From NCBI RefSeq assembly GCF_025336525.1, contig NZ_JAOCZP010000012.1, forward strand, positions 1-64,000: a DNA stretch of 64,000 nt, written 5' to 3'. The notes under the pieces are model-generated. The model ran no database searches. It was not told the origin of the DNA and saw nothing but the letters and a program-made list of their open reading frames with translations. The position numbers and the translations under genes were made by a program. This document shows positions 17,971 through 27,224 of this stretch, piece by piece. The stretch's first letter is position 1. Each line of letters begins with the position of its first letter. The DNA comes from Chelativorans salis (GTDB taxonomy: Bacteria; Pseudomonadota; Alphaproteobacteria; Rhizobiales; Rhizobiaceae).

Positions 17971-19098
17971 ATGAAAGTATTGTCCGTCGTGGGGACGCGA
18001 CCGGAAGCCATCAAGATGGCACCCTTGATATTGGCACTGCAAGCCGACCAACGGTTTTTATCCAGGCTCTGTGTGACTGCCCAGCATCGTCAGATGCTGG
18101 ACCGGGCACTTGATCTTTTTGAGCTTACGCCAGACTTCGATCTCGACATCATGCGACCAGGGCAGGACCTTAACGATGTCACGGCTGCCATCTTGTTGCG
18201 GTTGAGGGGCGTGCTTTCCGAGTTTCGCCCGGACGTTGTGCTGGTGCACGGTGACACGGCCACGACCTTCGCTGCGACCCTAGCAGCCTACAACCAGAAG
18301 ATCCCGGTGGGGCATGTCGAAGCTGGTCTCAGGACCGGCAATCTCTATTCGCCCTGGCCGGAAGAGGCGAACCGCAAGCTGACCGGAGCCTTGGCCTCGC
18401 TGCATTTCGCCCCCACCGAAACGGCCAGTCGCAACCTGATACGGGAGAGCGTCGATCCTGCCGCCATCCACGTGACCGGCAACACCGTGGTCGATGCGCT
18501 CTTCCACGTAGTCGACAAGCTGAATCGAGACACGACACTGCAGGAACGCTTTCAGCGGCAATTCGGATTTCTCGACCAGGAGAAGCGGATGGTGCTGGTC
18601 ACTGGACACCGCCGGGAGAGTTTCGGCGGTGGATTTGAGCGGATCTGCACCGCCTTGATGGAGGCGGTCAACAGGTTTCCCGACATCGAGATTGTCTACC
18701 CCGTGCACCTCAACCCCAATGTGCAGGAGCCCGTGCGGCGGCGGCTGGGGGACAGCGAGCGCGTTCACCTGATCGAGCCGCTGGATTATCTACCCTTCGT
18801 CTATCTCATGGACCGCGCCCATCTCATCATCACCGATTCCGGCGGCGTACAGGAGGAAGCTCCGTCACTTGGCAAGCCGGTTCTGGTCATGCGCGATACC
18901 ACGGAGCGCCCAGAGGCGGTGGAGGCCGGCACCGTCCGGCTGGTGGGAACAGACATCGATAAGATCGTTGGGGCGGTCACGGAGTTGCTCACCAATACCG
19001 CCGCTTATGACCGCATGGGCTTTGCCCACAATCCGTACGGCGACGGGAAGGCGTGCGAACGCATTCTCTCGGTGCTCACTACCTTCAGGAGAGACTGA
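17971..19098 (+). CDS. wecB: UDP-N-acetylglucosamine 2-epimerase (non-hydrolysing)
   Basis: 375-aa enzyme converting UDP-GlcNAc to UDP-ManNAc, cytoplasmic. It shows the family's N-terminal [15 protein letters not shown], then [44 protein letters not shown], and the C-terminal [20 protein letters not shown] with the substrate-binding [14 protein letters not shown]. Length is normal for WecB/MnaA. The ATG at 17971 has a GAGG about 12 bases upstream. Four bases after its stop the UDP-ManNAc dehydrogenase gene begins, so the pair makes UDP-ManNAcA for the polysaccharide genes that follow. Confidence 0.96.
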   Translation: MKVLSVVGTRPEAIKMAPLILALQADQRFLSRLCVTAQHRQMLDRALDLFELTPDFDLDIMRPGQDLNDVTAAILLRLRGVLSEFRPDVVLVHGDTATTFAATLAAYNQKIPVGHVEAGLRTGNLYSPWPEEANRKLTGALASLHFAPTETASRNLIRESVDPAAIHVTGNTVVDALFHVVDKLNRDTTLQERFQRQFGFLDQEKRMVLVTGHRRESFGGGFERICTALMEAVNRFPDIEIVYPVHLNPNVQEPVRRRLGDSERVHLIEPLDYLPFVYLMDRAHLIITDSGGVQEEAPSLGKPVLVMRDTTERPEAVEAGTVRLVGTDIDKIVGAVTELLTNTAAYDRMGFAHNPYGDGKACERILSVLTTFRRD

Positions 19099-19102
19099 CT
19101 GC

Positions 19103-20371
19103 ATGAGTTATGAAACGGTTTCGGTCATAGGTCTCGGCTATATCGGGCTTCCCACCGCGGCCGTGCTCGCTGCGCGCAAGAAGAAGGTGATCGGCGTCGA
19201 CATTAATCCCCAGGCAGTGGAGACGATCAACCGCGGCGAGATCCATATCGTTGAGCCGGATCTCGATATCGTTGTGCATGCCGCAGTGAGCGAGGGCTGG
19301 CTGCGTGCCACGACTCAGCCGGAGCCAGCCGACGCCTTCTTGATCGCCGTCCCAACACCATTTATAGACGGGCACCAACCTGACCTGACCTATATCAAGG
19401 CAGCGAGCAAGGCGATCGCTCCGGTCCTAAAAAAGGGCGACTTAGTAATCCTGGAATCGACGTCGCCAGTAGGCGCTACAGAGGATCTGTCGGAGTGGCT
19501 AGCCGAGGCTCGTCCGGACCTTACCTTCCCGCAGAGCCACGGCGAAGCATCTGATATCCGCATAGCCCATTGTCCCGAACGCGTGCTGCCCGGTCATGTC
19601 CTGCGCGAACTGGTGCAGAATGACCGTGTCGTTGGCGGCATGACCCCGAGATGCTCGGAAGCGGCAGTTGCGCTCTATAAGACCTTCGTGGAAGGCGACT
19701 GCATCGTCACCAATGCACGGACAGCCGAGATGTGCAAGCTGACCGAGAACAGCTTTCGGGATGTCAACATCGCCTTCGCCAACGAGCTATCAATTATCTG
19801 CGACCGGTTGGCCATAAATGTCTGGGAACTCATCCGCCTGGCCAACCACCATCCCCGGGTTAATATACTGAAGCCAGGGCCTGGCGTTGGCGGGCATTGC
19901 ATCGCCGTAGACCCCTGGTTCATCGTTGCCAAGACGCCCGAGGAGGCGCGCCTCATCCGCACCGCACGCGATGTCAACGACGGTAAGCCGCGCTGGGTAC
20001 TCGACAAGGTTGACACAGCCGTAGGCAAATTTCTCAGCGAACATCCCTCCAAGACCGCTAAGGATGTAACGATCGCCTGCTTTGGCCTGGCATTCAAGCC
20101 AGACATAGATGACCTGCGAGAAAGCCCGGCTCTAGCCATTGCGCAGGAAATTGCCAGCACAAACCCAGGCCTGACCTTGGTTATAGAACCCAACATCGAC
20201 GAACTGCCCGCAGCAAAGCTGGATCGATGCGAATTGGTTGAGACACAATACGCCCTCGAGAATGCAGACATAATCGTTATGCTAGTGGATCATAAACCGT
20301 TCAAGATCATTGCTCCCCAGCAGCTTCAAGGACGCTATCTCGTTGACAGCCGCGGGATCTGGACTGACTGA
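19103..20371 (+). CDS. wecC: UDP-N-acetyl-D-mannosamine dehydrogenase
   Basis: 422-aa NAD-dependent enzyme oxidising UDP-ManNAc to UDP-ManNAcA. The N-terminal Rossmann motif is VIGLGYIGLPTAAVLA, followed by VGVDIN-like IGVDINPQAVETINRG. The central domain has ESTSPVGATEDLS, ERVLPGHV and ENSFRDVNIAFANELS. The catalytic cysteine is in GPGVGGHCIAVDPWF, and the C-terminal UDP-binding domain contains LAFKPDIDDLRESPALAI. These features separate it from UDP-glucose dehydrogenase and match WecC. It starts four bases after wecB and ends shortly before the large methyltransferase/glycosyltransferase gene. Confidence 0.95.
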   Translation: MSYETVSVIGLGYIGLPTAAVLAARKKKVIGVDINPQAVETINRGEIHIVEPDLDIVVHAAVSEGWLRATTQPEPADAFLIAVPTPFIDGHQPDLTYIKAASKAIAPVLKKGDLVILESTSPVGATEDLSEWLAEARPDLTFPQSHGEASDIRIAHCPERVLPGHVLRELVQNDRVVGGMTPRCSEAAVALYKTFVEGDCIVTNARTAEMCKLTENSFRDVNIAFANELSIICDRLAINVWELIRLANHHPRVNILKPGPGVGGHCIAVDPWFIVAKTPEEARLIRTARDVNDGKPRWVLDKVDTAVGKFLSEHPSKTAKDVTIACFGLAFKPDIDDLRESPALAIAQEIASTNPGLTLVIEPNIDELPAAKLDRCELVETQYALENADIIVMLVDHKPFKIIAPQQLQGRYLVDSRGIWTD

Positions 20372-20396
20372 GGCGGAGACCGTTGAGGGGGCTGTG

Positions 20397-23300
20397 ATGG
20401 CGGTGGAAAATCAAGAACGCGCACTGTGCGACTACCTTGATGAGCTTGGACTTCGGGGCCACTGCTGGTTTATTGGGGACGATAAGTCTCTCCTGCGGGC
20501 CTTGTCCAAACAATTTCCAGGCGAAGCAGTCCATACAGGTACTCCCGCGTCTCGGGACGCACTCGAGCAATGCAGTGTGCTGATACTGAGCCTCAGTGAA
20601 AACCGCTCGAACGAGGTGATCTTCGCGGGACTAGAAACTATCTCTGCACGCCCACTTATTGTTCTACTCGGCGACACCGGTTTGCCCGTTTCATACCAGG
20701 ACAGACTGCTTGCGCTCGGCTATCGACTGCTGCCCAAGCAGCCAAAAGGACACCCCTTTCATGTGATCGAGCATGCCGAGATGGCTCACAAAAAGCATTT
20801 CGACGTTGCCCACTATTGGGAAAAGCGCTACGCCTCTGGCCACAGCAGCGGTGCAGGCTCCTATGGCCGTCTGGCGCAATTCAAGGCGCACTTTATCAAC
20901 CATTTCGTCCAACAGCATAGAATCAAGTCGGTACTGGAACTTGGCTGTGGAGACGGTGCACAACTTGCCCTTGCCGAGTATCCGCAGTACCTCGGCTTGG
21001 ATATCAGCCCGACAATCATTGAGCGCTGCCGCCGCATTTTCGCGCACGATTCATCAAAACAGTTCGAAGTTTACGATCCCGAGAACTTTAATCCCGAGTC
21101 CATGCAGGCGGAACTTGGGCTTTCCTTGGACGTGGTCTATCACCTGTCAAATGATAAGGTATATCACGCCTATCTGGATCATCTCTTCGCGGTCTCATCA
21201 CGCTTTGTCATCATCTACAGCAACAGTGATAGGGAAAGCCTGGTTGGCGTAAACGAATCGGCTGCTTACGTCCGCTTCCGGGATGTCCTTGAAGACATCA
21301 AGCAATGGCAACCCAACTGGTCACTCATCTCGGCCAAGCCCAACCGCTTTCCCTACTCCACTCTCAACCCGTCCAACACGTCCGTTGCGGATTTCTTTGT
21401 GTTTGAAAAGCAGCAGAAGGGCAAAGCAAAAATCTTATCGGCTGCAGAGAAGGAATCCTTCCTCACCGAAAAAATCATCAACACCTTGATGATCTCCGAC
21501 GAAAACGCCAAACACATTGCCGACAATGTCACCGCATCCGGCAAAAAAATTGATGCCCTAGTCAGCATCATCAAGAAATTGGACAACGCTCGGCAACAGA
21601 AAGCGGCAGAGGATGTCAGCGCCACTCAGGAGAAAATCGATGCGCTGGCAGAAAAGATTGAGAAGCTGGACAATGCACAACAACTGCAAGCGCTAGTAGC
21701 GCAGCAGCAGGTGTTGCAAGATGAACAAAAAGTACAGCGGGAGCAACTGCACTTGCAATTAGAGCATCTACGGTCGCAACTGGAGCGATCGAATGCAGAG
21801 AAACTGAAGATCAGTGCACGATTTAGTGACGTCTGCGCCAAATACCGCGCAGCCAACGCCAGATACCGTAGCGCGTGCCAGCAGATTGCAGCGTTGAAAG
21901 CCAGCCCAGCCTATAAAGCAGGTTCGTATGTACAAGCTGCCTCTCATTCAATGGCCGATGCAGCCAAGCTGCCCGTACGCTTGTGGCGCCTCAAGAAACC
22001 AAGGGACAAACCGCCCAGGCGAAACTTTAGCTTGCTGCAAGGGCTGCGTTACATCAAATGGAAGGCTGTGGTTCCCCTCGCCACACGGCTGGGTCTGCCA
22101 TACAGTAGGGTTGCCCGCATTACGCTTCCCCAGTCAGTCAGGGGAGCTGTGCAACGCATTGGTCAAAAAACAACGGCAACGCCAAGTTCACAAAGTTCTC
22201 CCAACACAGCAGCCAAACCCCTGACGCAAAGGGCTGAGGTCTTCACGCCTCCGTCACCTGCCGCACAGGAAGTCAGCATTCTCGGCTGGCCCGCGCCGCT
22301 GGAGAACGGCAAGCCACTGGTACTGGCCGTAATGGACGAATTCACAGAGGGCTGCTTCGGTAGCGATCTACGTCTACTCCAACCCCGCCCGGACAACTGG
22401 TACGGCCTCGCGAAAAAACATCCCCCGGCCATGGTGTTCATCGAAAGTGCTTGGAAGGGTAACGGCGGCAGCTGGCAATACCGTGTAGGCACTTACAATA
22501 TGAAACCGGGCCAAGAACTTGCGCAGATGACGAGATGGGCTCGACAGGAGGGGATTCCCTCGGTCTTCTGGAACAAGGAAGACCCCGTCCACCATGATAA
22601 ATTCATGGAAGCTGCGGCGCTGGCGGATCACATTTTTACGACAGACCAGAACATGGTCGAGTCATACAAGCAACGTACCGGCAACCAATCTGTCTACGCT
22701 CTGCCCTTTGCCGCCCAGCCGGCCCTGCACAAACCGGCCGCACTGGCTGATCGGCTGCGCAAGTCCTGCTTTGCCGGAAGCTGGTACGGCAACCGGCACG
22801 CCGAGCGCGGCGAAGCCATGAAATGGCTTTTGAAAACCGCACACAAGCACGCTCTCGATATCTTCGACCGGAACTACGGCACCGGAATATTCCCCTTTCC
22901 CGAGGAATATCAGGACGGCATCCGCGGCAGCCTCCCCTATCTGGAACTCTGCAAGGAATACCGTCGCTATCGCATATTTCTCAACGTCAATTCCGTAACC
23001 GACTCGCCGACCATGTTCTCGCGCCGGGTTTTCGAACTGATGGCCTGCGGAACACCAGTGGTCAGCACATACGCGCGGGGTATTGAAGAAACATTCCAAT
23101 CCGATGCTGTATGGCTGGTGCGGAACGAAGCAGAGGCCGACGCGGCCATTCAAACCCTGCTCAATGACGATCATGAGTGGCGTCGGCGCAGTCTTGCTGG
23201 TATCCGCGAGGTATTCTCTGGCCACACCTATGCCCATCGGCTCAATAGCGTTTTCAAGACTATTGGCCTGACAGAACGCATTGAGACCGAGCCGCAATTG

Positions 23301-23771
23301 CTGCTACTTGCGCGCGTTAAGCATCAGGCAGAAATGGAGCGTTTGCTGAGTTTTGCGGAGAACCAGCACTATGGACAGTTCCAGTTCTTGATCGAATGCG
23401 CATCCAGCGTCTCCGCTGGACGAGCCCCAGACAAGGTTCATTTAATCGCATCAGGCAAACTGCTCAATCGTGTCGCGGAATACAAGGATGGCAATTACGC
23501 CGGCATCGGATGGATTTCACCGAACCACATCTATGGCGCTCACTACCTTCAGGATCTCGCCAATGCGATGGCCTACCGGTCGGATGCGAGCGGTTGGGCA
23601 AAAGCCTGCGAAGAGGACGCCTTTTCTTTCGGCGCAGAAACTAGGTTGACTGCATCCATCTGGCGGCCGGAAACATTTCGCAAACTATGGCTGACGGTCG
23701 AAGATCAAACCGTGTCTAGCCACGATCTTTACTGCGCAGATACTGAAGAATTCACGCCGGCTAGGCAATGA
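20397..23771 (+). CDS. 1124-aa methyltransferase / coiled-coil / glycosyltransferase fusion
   Basis: The ATG at 20397 is preferred over an earlier in-frame start inside wecC because GAGGGG precedes it. Residues 1-130 are unassigned. Residues about 140-300 hold a class I SAM methyltransferase with motif I VLELGCGDG and LGLDISPTIIERCRR. Residues about 370-500 are Lys/Glu/Gln-rich heptads predicted to form a coiled coil. Residues about 590-990 are a GT-B glycosyltransferase resembling CgeB/spore-protein-like enzymes (PSVFWNKEDPVHHDKFMEAA, FSRRVFELMACGTPVVST). The C-terminal 130 residues are unassigned. The long coiled coil suggests a scaffold or length-control role in glycan assembly, as in chain-terminating methyltransferase systems; that is inference. 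Base composition is lower in GC than the flanking operons. Confidence 0.85.
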   Translation: MAVENQERALCDYLDELGLRGHCWFIGDDKSLLRALSKQFPGEAVHTGTPASRDALEQCSVLILSLSENRSNEVIFAGLETISARPLIVLLGDTGLPVSYQDRLLALGYRLLPKQPKGHPFHVIEHAEMAHKKHFDVAHYWEKRYASGHSSGAGSYGRLAQFKAHFINHFVQQHRIKSVLELGCGDGAQLALAEYPQYLGLDISPTIIERCRRIFAHDSSKQFEVYDPENFNPESMQAELGLSLDVVYHLSNDKVYHAYLDHLFAVSSRFVIIYSNSDRESLVGVNESAAYVRFRDVLEDIKQWQPNWSLISAKPNRFPYSTLNPSNTSVADFFVFEKQQKGKAKILSAAEKESFLTEKIINTLMISDENAKHIADNVTASGKKIDALVSIIKKLDNARQQKAAEDVSATQEKIDALAEKIEKLDNAQQLQALVAQQQVLQDEQKVQREQLHLQLEHLRSQLERSNAEKLKISARFSDVCAKYRAANARYRSACQQIAALKASPAYKAGSYVQAASHSMADAAKLPVRLWRLKKPRDKPPRRNFSLLQGLRYIKWKAVVPLATRLGLPYSRVARITLPQSVRGAVQRIGQKTTATPSSQSSPNTAAKPLTQRAEVFTPPSPAAQEVSILGWPAPLENGKPLVLAVMDEFTEGCFGSDLRLLQPRPDNWYGLAKKHPPAMVFIESAWKGNGGSWQYRVGTYNMKPGQELAQMTRWARQEGIPSVFWNKEDPVHHDKFMEAAALADHIFTTDQNMVESYKQRTGNQSVYALPFAAQPALHKPAALADRLRKSCFAGSWYGNRHAERGEAMKWLLKTAHKHALDIFDRNYGTGIFPFPEEYQDGIRGSLPYLELCKEYRRYRIFLNVNSVTDSPTMFSRRVFELMACGTPVVSTYARGIEETFQSDAVWLVRNEAEADAAIQTLLNDDHEWRRRSLAGIREVFSGHTYAHRLNSVFKTIGLTERIETEPQLLLLARVKHQAEMERLLSFAENQHYGQFQFLIECASSVSAGRAPDKVHLIASGKLLNRVAEYKDGNYAGIGWISPNHIYGAHYLQDLANAMAYRSDASGWAKACEEDAFSFGAETRLTASIWRPETFRKLWLTVEDQTVSSHDLYCADTEEFTPARQ

Positions 23772-23794
23772 TACGGCAGGGGGATTCGCAGCAT

Positions 23795-25996
23795 ATGTCT
23801 AATCAGAAACGTGTCCTTATCTGCGCCAACCCCGATCTCAATTTTATTGACGGCTCGTCTATCTGGGCGCAAACTATTGCCCTGGTCATTGCCGAAACCG
23901 GTCTTGCAACAGTCGATTTTCTGGCAAAGAGCACGCTCCAACGGTACGAACTGTTCGGCCCTCTATGCAATCACCCCCGAATCGAAATCATTAACGGCGC
24001 GCGCAAAAAAGACATTGGAAACCTGCCCTTTGGCCGTCTCAGTGCTCAAAGCATGGCCGAGCTGTCGGTTGAACTGGATCGACTGCAGGACTACGATTTA
24101 ATCCTTGTACGTGGCTATGAGATTGCTCAGGCCCTGCTCGAGACCCCTGATGCCCTGAGCAAAAGCTGGATCTATCTCACCAACATCCCACAAAAGGCCG
24201 AGGCTTATAGCGAAGCCGAACGTGAGGAAATCTCACGGATCGCCTTTGGCTGCGCCCATCTACTCTGCCAAACTTCCGGCTTCCGTAAGCTCTGGAAAAC
24301 GCTTGTCCCGGATCTGCCCGACGGCAAGTGCACGCTCTATCCTCCCGTCATCCCGGATATCCAAGGTGAGCAAATACCCATCGCATCGCGCGAAAAGCTG
24401 GCTGTCTATGCCGGCAAATTCACGCCCCAATGGATGACGCTCGAAATGGCCGAAAACTGGCCCGAGCTTCAGCATCTCGATGCTACGTTGCGCATGATCG
24501 GCGACAAGATCCATGTGGATGCGCGAGGCTTTGAGCGGCGAATGCGAACGGCGCTGGAGAAAACCCCCAGGCTGGAATGGCTTGGCGCCATGTCGCGGGA
24601 GGAAGTCCAGGCGCAACTGCGCCAGGCACGTGTCGGTCTTTCCTGGCGCGCCGAATCCATGAACGACACTCTGGAATTTTCCACGAAGATTCTCGAGTAC
24701 GGCGGAGCCGGTTGCGCAGCAATCTTGAACCGTAACCCGCTACACGAAGAGTTATTGGGCGAGGACTACCCGCTGTTCGCAAATACCCGGGAACAATACC
24801 TGCACTCCCTCGAAACGGCGCTCGTTGACGACGAGTTGTCCCAAACCGCCGCCGATCAGCTTATGGAAGTCTCAAAGGCCCATACCTTTAGCGCACGGGT
24901 TCAGGAAGTCAGCCAGTGGTTGAACGCCCTCCCTAGCAGGAAATCCAACGCCGGTCCGGCCTCCCAAAGAAAACTTCAGGTGCTGATCGCCGGACATGAT
25001 TTGAAGTTTTTCAAGCCCCTGCAAAAGAAACTCGAAGAAACCGGCAAGTTCGCGTTTCTCATAGACAAGTGGAGCGGTCATAATGAGCATGACGAAAAAC
25101 AAAGTCGGGAACTGCTTCCCAAAGCAGATGTCATCTTCTGCGAATGGTGCCTTGGTAATCTCAAGTGGTACTCTAAAAACCGTCTGCCTCACCAGAGGCT
25201 CATCGCACGCTTTCATGCGCAAGAACGCAAACTACCTTTCCTAAAGCAACTGGACCAGGATCACATTGACCACATCAGCTTTGTCAGCGAACCCATCCGT
25301 CGGGAAGGACAAAAAGTATTCCACTTTCCGGAAGAGAAAACATCCGTCATCGCCAACTACTTGGATCCTGGAAAATTTTTTCCAAAGAAAAAAATTGGCG
25401 ACGCACGCTACACACTAGGTATGATTGGCTCAGCCCCGGCAAGCAAACGCCTGGACCGGGCCATTGATCTGCTCGAACGCCTGTTGGAACAAGACTCCCG
25501 CTATTGCCTCCGCGTCAAAGGTCGCCATCCGCTCGACTACGAATGGCTGCTCAAGCGCCCGGAAGAATGCGAGTACTACTGTAAGGCCTTCGAACGCATC
25601 AACAGCCACAAACTGCTGTCGACGCGGGTGATCTTCGACCCGCCCGGGGACGATGTGAATGACTGGCTCTCGATGGTGGGCTTTATACTGTCACCGTCGG
25701 ACACTGAATCTTTCCACATGGCGATCGGGGAGGGCCTCCTGGCTGGCTGCCGCCCCATTATCTGGCCTTGGGAAGGTGCCGCCGAGACATGGGGTTCCAA
25801 ACACGTCATCGACAACCTCGACGGAGCTGCTCAAGCCGTGCTCACACCCGCGGCCGATGAAGCTTTCGGGCTTCCCACGCATATGGAGCCGACAACGGTG
25901 GTTGCCAGATGGGAACGCCTTCTAACCGTGCCAACAGCTGAAACGAGCCATGCTGAGGGTGAACTTCAACAAGCTGCCCTCTCGTATACAACATGA
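23795..25996 (+). CDS. Protein with two glycosyltransferase (GT-B/GT4-like) halves
   Basis: 733-aa protein; the ATG at 23795 is chosen for its upstream AGGGGG, although an ATG at 23768 overlapping the previous stop (ATGA) is possible. The first half (about 1-385) begins KRVLICANPDLNFIDGSSIW and ends in a GT-like donor-binding half (KLAVYAGKFTPQWMTLEMAE, STKILEYGGAGCAAILNRNP). The second half (about 395-733) restarts with KLQVLIAGHDLKFFKPLQKK and ends with LGMIGSAPASKRLDRAIDLL and SPSDTESFHMAIGEGLLAGC. Two GT-B units in one chain suggest it adds two sugars. It ends in ATGA overlap with a 55-aa ORF. Acceptor and donor cannot be told from sequence. Confidence 0.83.
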   Translation: MSNQKRVLICANPDLNFIDGSSIWAQTIALVIAETGLATVDFLAKSTLQRYELFGPLCNHPRIEIINGARKKDIGNLPFGRLSAQSMAELSVELDRLQDYDLILVRGYEIAQALLETPDALSKSWIYLTNIPQKAEAYSEAEREEISRIAFGCAHLLCQTSGFRKLWKTLVPDLPDGKCTLYPPVIPDIQGEQIPIASREKLAVYAGKFTPQWMTLEMAENWPELQHLDATLRMIGDKIHVDARGFERRMRTALEKTPRLEWLGAMSREEVQAQLRQARVGLSWRAESMNDTLEFSTKILEYGGAGCAAILNRNPLHEELLGEDYPLFANTREQYLHSLETALVDDELSQTAADQLMEVSKAHTFSARVQEVSQWLNALPSRKSNAGPASQRKLQVLIAGHDLKFFKPLQKKLEETGKFAFLIDKWSGHNEHDEKQSRELLPKADVIFCEWCLGNLKWYSKNRLPHQRLIARFHAQERKLPFLKQLDQDHIDHISFVSEPIRREGQKVFHFPEEKTSVIANYLDPGKFFPKKKIGDARYTLGMIGSAPASKRLDRAIDLLERLLEQDSRYCLRVKGRHPLDYEWLLKRPEECEYYCKAFERINSHKLLSTRVIFDPPGDDVNDWLSMVGFILSPSDTESFHMAIGEGLLAGCRPIIWPWEGAAETWGSKHVIDNLDGAAQAVLTPAADEAFGLPTHMEPTTVVARWERLLTVPTAETSHAEGELQQAALSYTT

Positions 25997-26160
25997 AGTT
26001 CTTACGCGATCTCCTAACACTATCTCTCATAGCCCAGAAACAGAAGCCGCAGCAGCGCCAGAGATATCGCTGCAACTTTTGGAAGTCGGACACATTGACC
26101 TTCGATCCAGATCTCAATCGACTGGTAGAGCTGCGTAGTGCAAGTAGAGGTCTGCAATGA
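25993..26160 (+). CDS. 55-aa basic protein of unknown function, coupled on both sides
   Basis: This short ORF starts at 25993 in an ATGA overlap with the stop of the double glycosyltransferase gene and ends at 26160 in another ATGA overlap with the sulfotransferase start. The peptide starts MKFLRDLLTLSLIAQKQKPQ, with a short hydrophobic N-terminus followed by Arg/Gln-rich sequence and a single Trp. Overlaps of this kind at both ends are unlikely by chance and favour translation as a coupled operon member. I recognise no family. An alternative is that it is only a relic linking the two genes. Confidence 0.5.
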   Translation: MKFLRDLLTLSLIAQKQKPQQRQRYRCNFWKSDTLTFDPDLNRLVELRSASRGLQ

Positions 26161-27167
26161 AGACTGTTATACATATCGGCCCAATGAAGACCGGAACAAC
26201 GTATATCCAAAATATTTTGCAAAAGAGCAGAAGTGAGTTACTTAAGCTTGGCTGGGTATATCCCGGTCGGCTCCTAAATCAACAGCATGCTTGCTACGGA
26301 ATATGCGGAGATGAAATCCCGTGGGTCACCAACGCGCTTTCAAGGAAAAATGAGAGGCTGGGTGAAGAGTTGATCAGGCAACTACAGACCAGAGAAACAA
26401 ACGTCATCATATCTTCCGAAGCGCTTGCAAGCTTAACTCCCATAGGGGTCGAAAACTTTTTAGAAGCAATTGGCGGAGCTGACGAAGTTATAGCGACAAT
26501 TAGACCGCTAGAAAAACTACTACCTTCGGCATGGCAACAACTTATCAAAGGGGGATCCACGAAATCTCTCGACGAGTTCTTTGAACATATGGCGATAAAC
26601 AGAAACAGCAAGTCGGGATTGTGGAGAACTTATGCATATGGAGAAGCAGTTAAGATATGGAGCCACTTCCTTCCTGTCTCTGTGATTAGATTGAGCCAAA
26701 CCAAAGATAGAGATTCTGCATGGGATCTATTTAGACAAGCAGCAAATTTGCCTGAAATACCGCCAACACACATAAAGGCGAAGGAATCTAATATATCGCT
26801 TAACCTGGAAGCCGCAGAGATCTTAAGGCATGTTAATATAACACTAAAAAAAGAAGGAATTGATAAGGATAAGGTGGAGGAATTCAGCCGCTTTTTTCTA
26901 AAGAAAATAATACACCCTCTGTCGGATATTTCTCGTGGAACACGAATCACATGCCGAAAAAGCGATATGGCGCGTATTGAGTTATGGGATTCCGAAGAAA
27001 TGTCTCTCGTCCAAGAACATGCAAGCAAGATGCTTGGAGATAAATTCGGTGTCGAATATTCTATAAAAAAAGAGTCGAAATTAAATGAATCGAAGGTCTT
27101 GGAAGAAATGTCTCTACACTTGATTCAGCTGTGGGGAAAAACGGAAGCAGAAAGGCTCAAAAGATAA
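26157..27167 (+). CDS. Sulfotransferase-like protein (AT-rich, transferred)
   Basis: 336-aa protein. The N-terminal HIGPMKTGTTYIQNIL is the 5'-phosphosulfate-binding loop of PAPS-dependent sulfotransferases. NVIISSEALASL and DEVIATIRPLEKLLPSAWQQ fit the following strand and the 3'-phosphate-binding Arg/Ser region. It probably transfers sulfate from PAPS to a sugar of the polymer. The start overlaps the preceding 55-aa ORF by ATGA. GC content is much lower than the surrounding genes (visible long A/T runs), indicating recent acquisition. No signal peptide or membrane helix, so it acts in the cytoplasm on nucleotide-sugars or lipid-linked intermediates. No PAPS-synthesis genes are in the window. 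Confidence 0.82.
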   Translation: MKTVIHIGPMKTGTTYIQNILQKSRSELLKLGWVYPGRLLNQQHACYGICGDEIPWVTNALSRKNERLGEELIRQLQTRETNVIISSEALASLTPIGVENFLEAIGGADEVIATIRPLEKLLPSAWQQLIKGGSTKSLDEFFEHMAINRNSKSGLWRTYAYGEAVKIWSHFLPVSVIRLSQTKDRDSAWDLFRQAANLPEIPPTHIKAKESNISLNLEAAEILRHVNITLKKEGIDKDKVEEFSRFFLKKIIHPLSDISRGTRITCRKSDMARIELWDSEEMSLVQEHASKMLGDKFGVEYSIKKESKLNESKVLEEMSLHLIQLWGKTEAERLKR

Positions 27168-27174
27168 CCCCCTC

Positions 27175-27192
27175 GTATGGGAGCAACCATAC
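27175..27192. terminator. Small hairpin between convergent genes
   Basis: GTATGG (27175-27180) and CCATAC (27187-27192) form a perfect 6-bp stem with a 6-base loop in the 57-base gap between the sulfotransferase (plus) and heparinase-like gene (minus). There is no U-tract, so terminator function is uncertain. Confidence 0.3.
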
Positions 27193-27224
27193 TGGGCACC
27201 TTAGTTGTGATGGGCACTCGGATA

